Source: Corythucha ciliata (taxonomy: Eukaryota; Arthropoda; Insecta; Hemiptera; Tingidae). From it: DNA of 64,000 bases. The notes beneath the pieces are model-generated. The model saw only the letters and a program-made list of their open reading frames with translations, ran no database searches and had not been told where the DNA came from. Shown here one piece after another: positions 57,269 to 64,000 of the stretch; within the stretch, counting starts at the first letter, position 1, and every line of letters begins with the position of its first letter. The stretch spans positions 41,471,189 to 41,535,188 of the forward strand of contig CM075938.1 in assembly GCA_038030265.1 (NCBI GenBank), read 5' to 3'. Made by a program: the position numbers and the translations under genes.

Positions 57269-60200
57269 TATTATATACCACGTACTTCAAGGTTTCATAG
57301 CCAAAACAGCGGTTTTTTCATGTTGGAAAATGGTCCGTTGACGCTTTTAGTATTTTCCTTAGTTTAAATATTCCAAATTATGTTCGGTTGTACATAAAGC
57401 CAAGTATATAATTCTGGAGTAAATCAGTTTATTTTCTTCGAGCCATGACAGCCCTCGCTGAGCTCAGAAAACAAACCATTATAATATCGGCATATAATAT
57501 ACAACTACGTACAGTTTACAAAAAACTGAAGCTATAAAGTGCCAGGTTAGGAAAAATTCAACTTACTAAGCACGAAAAACCATGTATTGAATCTCTTAGT
57601 AAGTCTTTTGAAACAATAATAATCATCTCATAGATAAGTAAGAATTGTCAATCCCCTGAAAACAGTTGTAAATTCGTACTTTTTATGATGGGGGTGGGGA
57701 CAAAAGACATACGAAAATCAATCCATCGAGTAAGTTGTAGGCTTCCCCAGTTTACATCCAGTTTCTTCACTCCATAGTCCACAATACACATTATTCAATC
57801 ATTTTTCTGTGATTTTGGTTATTTTTGTGGGGTGGGGAGAGGTTTGTAGTAATTATTTGACAAAATAACTCCAGGCATTAGTTTCATGAAATTATTTCCG
57901 TGATCACATTCAAGGATTGACTCGGGAAATGACTGTTTTCAATTTTTTTTAGGTAGGTGCTATGTGGCTCAATTTGACTACCTGATCAGGGATTTCTGAA
58001 CGTTAGATGCAATATCCCAGCGAGAAATGCATCGATTGTGAAATTTAAAAAGTCGTTTTGTAGCTTACAATACTGGCATGTTTTATCAATAACTTAACCG
58101 TGACTTTGCCACTGAAGTTTGTGGAAAAATCTTCTTTGTAAGAAACAGTAAAATTACAATTTACGGTTTTTGGTTTTTTCAAAAAATAAAAGAAAGTACT
58201 AAAACATGGCGTCAGCTATAGTTGCAACAGCATTTCTTGAACGGAAATTTTGTGCTCTTTCCATAACCGTCATCGGTTTTCTTCTGTTACGAATAGCTGC
58301 GACGCTAAAAATGGTTATTGACGAAAAGAGCGAGTTTGGACAAAAAATAACAAAAATACCTGTAACTCAGAAGGGAAGGGTTTGCGACCCTGGGTTCATA
58401 TGACGATTTTGGTTTTTCCTAGTTAGTACTATCACTGGTTAAAGTCCTGATCATTCCTTCTGAAACACCCTGTATGAATATGACGTGCCTTACCTCGTCA
58501 AGAGGCCACGAGCCGCCGCGCCACTGCATACGGAGGTACGTTAGGGGTCAAATTGTAGCAAATTGTATGTGGTTTTTAACGTATTTCGTACAATTTATCT
58601 TAAAATGCATATTTTAGGAGATAAAGTGAAAAACCAGAAAAAAGTGCAAAAATTTCGCGGATTTTCGAGTGCCACGAAAGTAGCACACGTTTTTCGCGCT
58701 GTTAAATTGCGATTTTATTGTTCTTGTTGTCTGGCCTAACTTTTTTAAAACGATTTTCCGGCTAAAGTACTACTTTATTTCTATTGAAAAAAGTTGGCAA
58801 CCCTATACAGTGACATGTTGAGGTCAGCCTTTTATGAACACCACACCAGGTCAGTACCTCTCCTCCATCACTATAAACCATTACCATTGCTTTGTTAACC
58901 TTAACCGTAATAATGCCGTAATGGTTTTTATTCCGGCGACTCAAACTAATAAAAAAGGGGGGGGGGCAAGTACGAAGGGGTGTTATAATTTCAACACGGT
59001 GTTATCCTGTCACAATTTAAATGGTTGTCACGTGGATATCACCCGTGATATTTCATATAGCACCCCTTTGTACTTCAGCCCCAGGTGCGGGAACTGTAAC
59101 AATTCACAATGTGAGTTCATTTCATATCATGTTAGCTTCATTTCCAGTCGACTTCGAGGCGTGAACAATACTTTCAAGAACATTATTCGAAACCTTGGAA
59201 AGTGTAGATGTTTTCTAGATTAGGAGAACCGTTTATACTATACGTTAGGCTTGCGAAGTTCCTGGCAGGGAATTTTTGAATAAGTTTTAGACAATTCCTG
59301 CCAGAGATCTAGTTCCAGAACAAGTCCGAAGAAATTGCTATCGCACTAGAAATACGCCTGATCACGTATTCATTCAATTCAAACTTTTCTCCCTCTCTTT
59401 GATTCTTGACGATTTATTTTTCTTGCACCTTATGACTTCATGGCGTGTTGTTAAATTACTACCGGGGATTTTATAGGCTCTTCGGATTCACCAAGAGGAG
59501 AAAAAAAATAATACGACAAAGATGAATAAATAAATAAAACGAGTTACGAGTTGGCTCCTCCGTGTCATTTTCAATAAGAGCAATCAATGTACAATTATCA
59601 GGAAGATACTAGACGATAACTGCTCCCTTATTCCACAAAGTTCTTTTTAAGGAGAGCAGACGAAAAAACCGTAATTTTCCATTGGCTGCTTTACCTGAAA
59701 GGTAAAGAGTGACAACGTTTCGACCCATACTTATTCTCTGACCTCGAAAAAAGCGAGAAAGTCGTCAGCTAGACAAAGTTAAATGAAAGACAGTGAGGGA
59801 GTGAATAGTGAAATGAGAACCCTTTTGAAAATCGATTCCACGAGTTTTTGTATGGGGAAACTTTCCCAAGCTCTTGGATGCAATCCCCAGGCTGTGGGCA
59901 ACGTGTATGCGATGGTCGCGAGCTTATCGATTGAGCAGGTTCGTCTGAGTGAGTCAGGGGTGGTCTTACGATTAGGATTACCACCAGGGCTTTCTTAGCA
60001 AGATCGTGAATTGATTATGCGATTAACTATTGTATTGAGAAAGTTAATTAACACCGCAAAATAATAACAATAGAATAATACAAGATTCCCCATTCTTCCG
60101 TTTTCCACGGAAGTTTACCGAATTTGTGACTCGATGAATCAACAATACTATTTCGATTAAAAGAAAACCAGATCTAAGTGAATCAAACCGTGAAAATTAA

Positions 60201-60853
60201 GGAACAAAATAGGACGCTGCTTAATTCGCTGTTGTGCTCAATTTCTCCGTGTATATCCTGGACTCTGCCCTACATAAATGGGTAAAAAAAGTTATAGAAA
60301 TACTGGGCTTGTCAACAAATTATAAGCATTTGTCTCGTATTTGGTACCTCTAAGGAAGATTTTTTTTTTTTAGAGTAACCTCGTCGCGCATGACAAACCC
60401 TTTACATTTTCTTAAACTACGTTTTATTAATTCGGCTCGGTCAAAAGCCGGCCATCATGGTAGCCGAACTGTTAATCTTACTATAATTATTAATAGTGAA
60501 ATTAAAATTATTTTCCAAGACAAAATTAAAGTGTGCAATCCGTAGTTGGTACGTAGATCCTTTGGCTAGGTAATCATCCAAGGACTTCCATGGTCGGTCA
60601 CCCTTCGTTCAAAGTTTAAAGAGACAGAAAGAACGCAGGGTTGCAGGACAAGCAGCTGTTTCCTGGGAGGGGCTACCATCGGTGGGATAGGAAGAGGGGG
60701 GCCTTTAAAGGGCCTTGTCACTTTTCAAAAGAAGAATGGTAGCCAAGTGTACCCTTTTCTTCTCTTTCTTTTATTATTATTACTCGTTGTATTCTCCGGT
60801 TAGTTTCGTTATTACAGGTTTAGCATATCAACTAATGTGAAATGATTGTGTAC
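57269..60853. other. Non-coding, no gene recognised
   Basis: Long AT-rich stretch. Plus-strand frames at 58834-59223 and 59783-59998 carry no motif. aaacaccctgtat at about 58464 resembles a DNA-transposon end. Confidence 0.4.
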
Positions 60854-61044
60854 CTGAGGGCAAGAGGATCGCACTGCCTTGCCTTTGAGGGCATAAGACC
60901 AAGGGCCAAGAAGACTCGAAAGGCGTGGTGAAATCGCTTTCTCTGCTTGGGTTTTTTCGACTTCTTCTGTCTGGGAACTGGCGGAAGCAAATCAGGATCA
61001 ACCCAAGGGCCTATCATTCGAGTCTTGAGTCGTTTCCCTGGCAT
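60854..61044 (-). CDS. Candidate first coding exon, unknown protein
   Basis: ATG at 61044 opens 63 codons to a strong donor (cctcag/gtacac at 60854). The translation reads MPGKRLKTRMIGPWVDPDLL, then PPVP, a very basic RQKKSKKPKQRKR run, then FHHAFRVFLALGLMPSK. A hydrophobic/aromatic helix ending GLMP after a basic stretch faintly recalls the N-terminus of insect gustatory receptors, but this is a weak resemblance. No following exon was found on the minus strand. The region upstream has ct- and ac-rich tracts typical of 5' UTRs. Confidence 0.4.
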
Positions 61045-62260
61045 ATCGTCTCTCTCATCTCGTTCCACGCGGTACAGTCATTGAGACTCCCCCGGGTGTT
61101 GTTCTATTCGCTAGACACTCATCACTCTCTCTCTACAACGCACACACACAAACCACCGTTAACAAGTGAAGTAGAGGCCGCAGAGATGAAAAAAAAAAAA
61201 CAAGTGATAAGAGAGGACGAACGTAAAAATGTTACCCCGCCGACCCACAGCATAGAACCACTGAACCGACGGGCGAAGGAGGAAGGGAGAAGTCTGCAGT
61301 TTTCACCCATCTACTATTCCTCTCCATGACTATGCCCCCCCTACAGAAAAAAAAGACCTCCCCTCATCATAGTGGGGGCGGATGAGTGGCTACGTAACCA
61401 AGGGCTCCGCTCTCGAAGTCTTATCTTCTGGGCATGCTCGGGGCAGCATTGGAATGAGGATGGAGAGGGAAGGTCTCCTTCCAGAAGTGCGGTATAGTTT
61501 CATTAGTTTCCCCCTTTTTACCATGCTTTTTACCAATGTCAATTTCATCAACCGATGAACCGACATCCTACTATTATTGTCGGTGTAACATTTAGAAGCC
61601 GACGGCCGACGAATCTTATATACTTATTACAATAATTAAAGTCCTAGATGCCTCAGACCTTTTTCTAATACTTTAGGATAGTTCACTGGTTTTAACTATG
61701 GTTGCATCGGATAAATATAGAAATCTTGACCCTATTCTCTAACTCCCAACTTGGAAAGCTTAACGAAGTTTTAAGGCTGAGTGTTAGCCTTTGTTCCAAA
61801 ATGGCTTTAAAAAAATGTCGAATTGAGGATTGATGTATAGCCAACCAGTATAAGTCTTTGGTGAACAGTAAAAGATGGTTAGTTTCATTACCCCACACCG
61901 TCACGAAAGAAGCACATCATTTCCTCTGTTTAAATATACATGAACAATATACAATACACCGATAGAAAAACGTACACCTGAGCGAAATGAATAAATGATT
62001 GTGGCCTTTGAATAATAATCATAAGTGCTACTGTTTGTTTGTAAAATAATCCATTTTCTTTAACGTTCGTGGAAACTCGACAGGGTCTTTCAAAACTTCA
62101 CCCAGTGGCGTAGGTAGGAATTTGTCCTTGGGGGGGGGGGGATCAGATTGAAATCTCATGATGGTGAGGGGAAGGGGGTAATTTCACGTTTTAGTGATCA
62201 TTCCACCCAGCCAGCACACTTTTGAATCTGGAAATCTTGCTGGCCTCATCATAGCCTCGC
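61045..62260. other. Non-coding, possible promoter region of the candidate exon
   Basis: Contains a (CT)/(AC)-rich patch at about 61122-61150. No gene recognised in the rest. Confidence 0.35.
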
Positions 62261-63965
62261 AATCTCTCAGTTAGGGGCGATTTTTGGACTCTACCCGCAA
62301 ATCAGCGCTTTTCTCAATTTTGGCTGAGTGTATCGTTCTTCTCAATTTCAGCCGCAGATTAGCGGTTCTGCCCCACCCCCTCTCATAGCCATGAATTTGC
62401 GTATTTTCTCAACTTTAGCAGCAAAGTATCGTTTTTATCCCGTGAGCGATGTTTGTTAATTATCCAAGATTTTTGGCGTTTACCGATTTATTAAATTTTT
62501 TTACCAGGGGATTACTACTTTTCTCCGTTTTTGCTGGAAATTGACGTCTTTCTTAAGTGTTTTCCTCAGTATTTGCCGCAAAATAAGGGGACTTTTCACG
62601 CATTAGGATTTTTTTGTTCACCATTCGCAATGCACGAGCGATTTTTCTCAGTTTACTCGCGAATTAGCGGTTTCTTCGCCTATTGCCATAAATTGGCGCT
62701 TTTTTTAAATTTCAGCCTGAAAAGTTGTCCTCCGAATCCGCAAATTTGCGTGTATTCCGTTTTTGGCGCAAATTAGAATTTTTCTCAATTTCAACCACGA
62801 ATTAGTGCTTTTTTTAAATTGTAGCGGCGACACGTTGTAGCGTTTCAAACCTGTGAATTAGCGAATTTTCTCAATTTCAGTCACCAATTGGCGTTTAGCG
62901 CAATTTCAGCTGTAAATTGGCGATTTTACCATTTTTAGCCGCAAATTAGTAATTTTCTCAATTTTTAGGCTTAAAATTAACCTCTCTCTTAATTTTGACC
63001 AGGCTGATCATTTTATTTTCTAAATATTACCCGCAAATTAGCGGTTTTTCATATTTTACCACCGCATTAGCAATTTTATAAAACTTTTATAGATATAGAT
63101 TATTGCTTCTTTTCAGTTCTAGCCGTGAATTAGCGTAATTTTTAACATTGTACTATAGCCATGCATGAAATTGCCATTTTTCTGATTTTAGATTTTTTTT
63201 TATTTTTTTTTCTGTCAAAACATCATTTTCTGAAATTATAAATTGAAGAAATTATAAATCGTGAAATTATAAATTTCACGACACTTGATTCGTGAATTAT
63301 TGATGTTTCTCAATTTGACGCGAATTTTAGCTTTTTCTAAATTTTAGCAGCGTGGTAGCATCTCCATGCAACCCGTGCATTATCTACTGAATTTTGTCAA
63401 TTTTTGCCAAGAATCGGCGTTTGACTCAATTTAAGCTGCAAATTAACAATTTTTTCCATTTTTAACTGAGAATCAGCACTTTTCCCCCAATTTGAACTGA
63501 AAATTAACGTTTTTATTAATTTTAGCTGCGATAATTGGTGATTTTTTCAATTTTTACCGCGAGTTAGTGGTTTTGTTCACTTTGTATCCGCAAATTAACG
63601 TTTTTCCATAATTCTATATCTGCAAATTGCAAATTAGCGATTTTTCCCAATTTTAGTGTGAAATAGCGTTTGTGCTAATTTTGCGTTCATTCAGCATCCT
63701 ATTCCCTTTTTCATACGCGAATGGGCGATTTTACGCCATTTCAGTTGTAAATTTGCCATTTTGGCCAATTTTAACCTGAAAGCGTCTTTTATTTGTCAAT
63801 ATTATAGCGTGTTTTCTCAACTTTACACAAAACCTTTTGCGTTGATTTTCACAATTTATTCGTAGAATGGCCTCCATGTACCGGGAATCAGCGATTTTTG
63901 TCTTAATTTTAGTCTGGACGTTGCATCGCGAGACCACGAATCAACCATTAGCGAATTAGCCAAAT
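62260..63965 (+). repeat. Long 30-bp 'gcgaattagcg' array, forward orientation
   Basis: About 1.7 kb of diverged units of the form (g)cgaattagcg-ttttt-ctcaatttt-agccg, often repeated as gcaaattagcga and ctcaatttcagc. It runs to within a few dozen bases of the end of the window. A perfect local hairpin, aaattataaatcgtgaaatt with flanks, lies at about 63235-63275. Confidence 0.88.
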
Positions 63966-64000
63966 AAGCAAACCATGACTATCCGGGGTTCCCCGTGACA

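Noticed and set aside
58834..59223. 129-codon plus-strand frame rich in Asn and Cys
   Set aside because: No recognisable cysteine framework, signal peptide or splice context; probably chance.

Overview
This window looks like chromosomal DNA of an arthropod, most likely an insect. It is AT-rich and gene-poor. Its genes are split by short GT-AG introns. It is crowded with Ty3/gypsy (Mag-type), LINE, SINE, hAT-like, Tc1/mariner-like and foldback elements, and it has short CCTAA runs matching the insect telomere unit TTAGG. A hemipteran such as a whitefly or aphid is my guess from the repeat style only. I see no prokaryotic features, no CRISPR array and no free-standing tRNA or rRNA gene.

The one well-supported host gene lies on the minus strand at about 25.4-18.45 kb. 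At least ten exons encode an acidic Ser/Thr/Pro-rich N-terminal part, a coiled coil, Pro/Gly-rich low-complexity stretches and a C-terminal MYND zinc finger. It is probably a nuclear co-regulator; I could not name it. Its roughly 4-kb intron holds a same-strand LINE, a piece of SINE and 30-bp repeats. Two exon-like pieces at 29.24-28.78 kb encode a small Cys/His (FLYWCH-like) domain and have a splice phase that fits the first recognised exon of the MYND gene. A further candidate first exon lies at 61.04-60.85 kb on the minus strand.

Layout: 1-8 kb holds a large foldback repeat, a ~20-bp tandem array and small hairpins. 9.2-14.9 kb is a minus-strand Mag-type gypsy element with 89-bp LTRs and a tRNA-Trp primer site; it has been hit by three later insertions (a 390-bp foldback MITE, a 1.08-kb solo-LTR-like element and a SINE). 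15-17.2 kb holds two kinds of ~30-bp tandem array. 18.4-25.4 kb is the MYND gene. 26.6-33.9 kb holds foldback, hAT-like and MITE elements and more 30-bp arrays. 36-39.5 kb holds an array and MITEs. 40.4-43.2 kb has a nearly identical 1.07-kb direct duplication. 43.8-52.75 kb is a stack of nested inverted-repeat elements, including a ~3.4-kb transposon with a spliced but damaged DDE transposase. 52.8-53.9 kb is a LINE fragment. 55-57.3 kb holds inverted repeats and a three-copy 290-bp satellite. 62.3 kb to the end is a long 30-bp array.

No multi-gene pathway is visible. The main story is layered transposition around one regulatory gene, with repeated use of diverged ~30-bp tandem units in both orientations.
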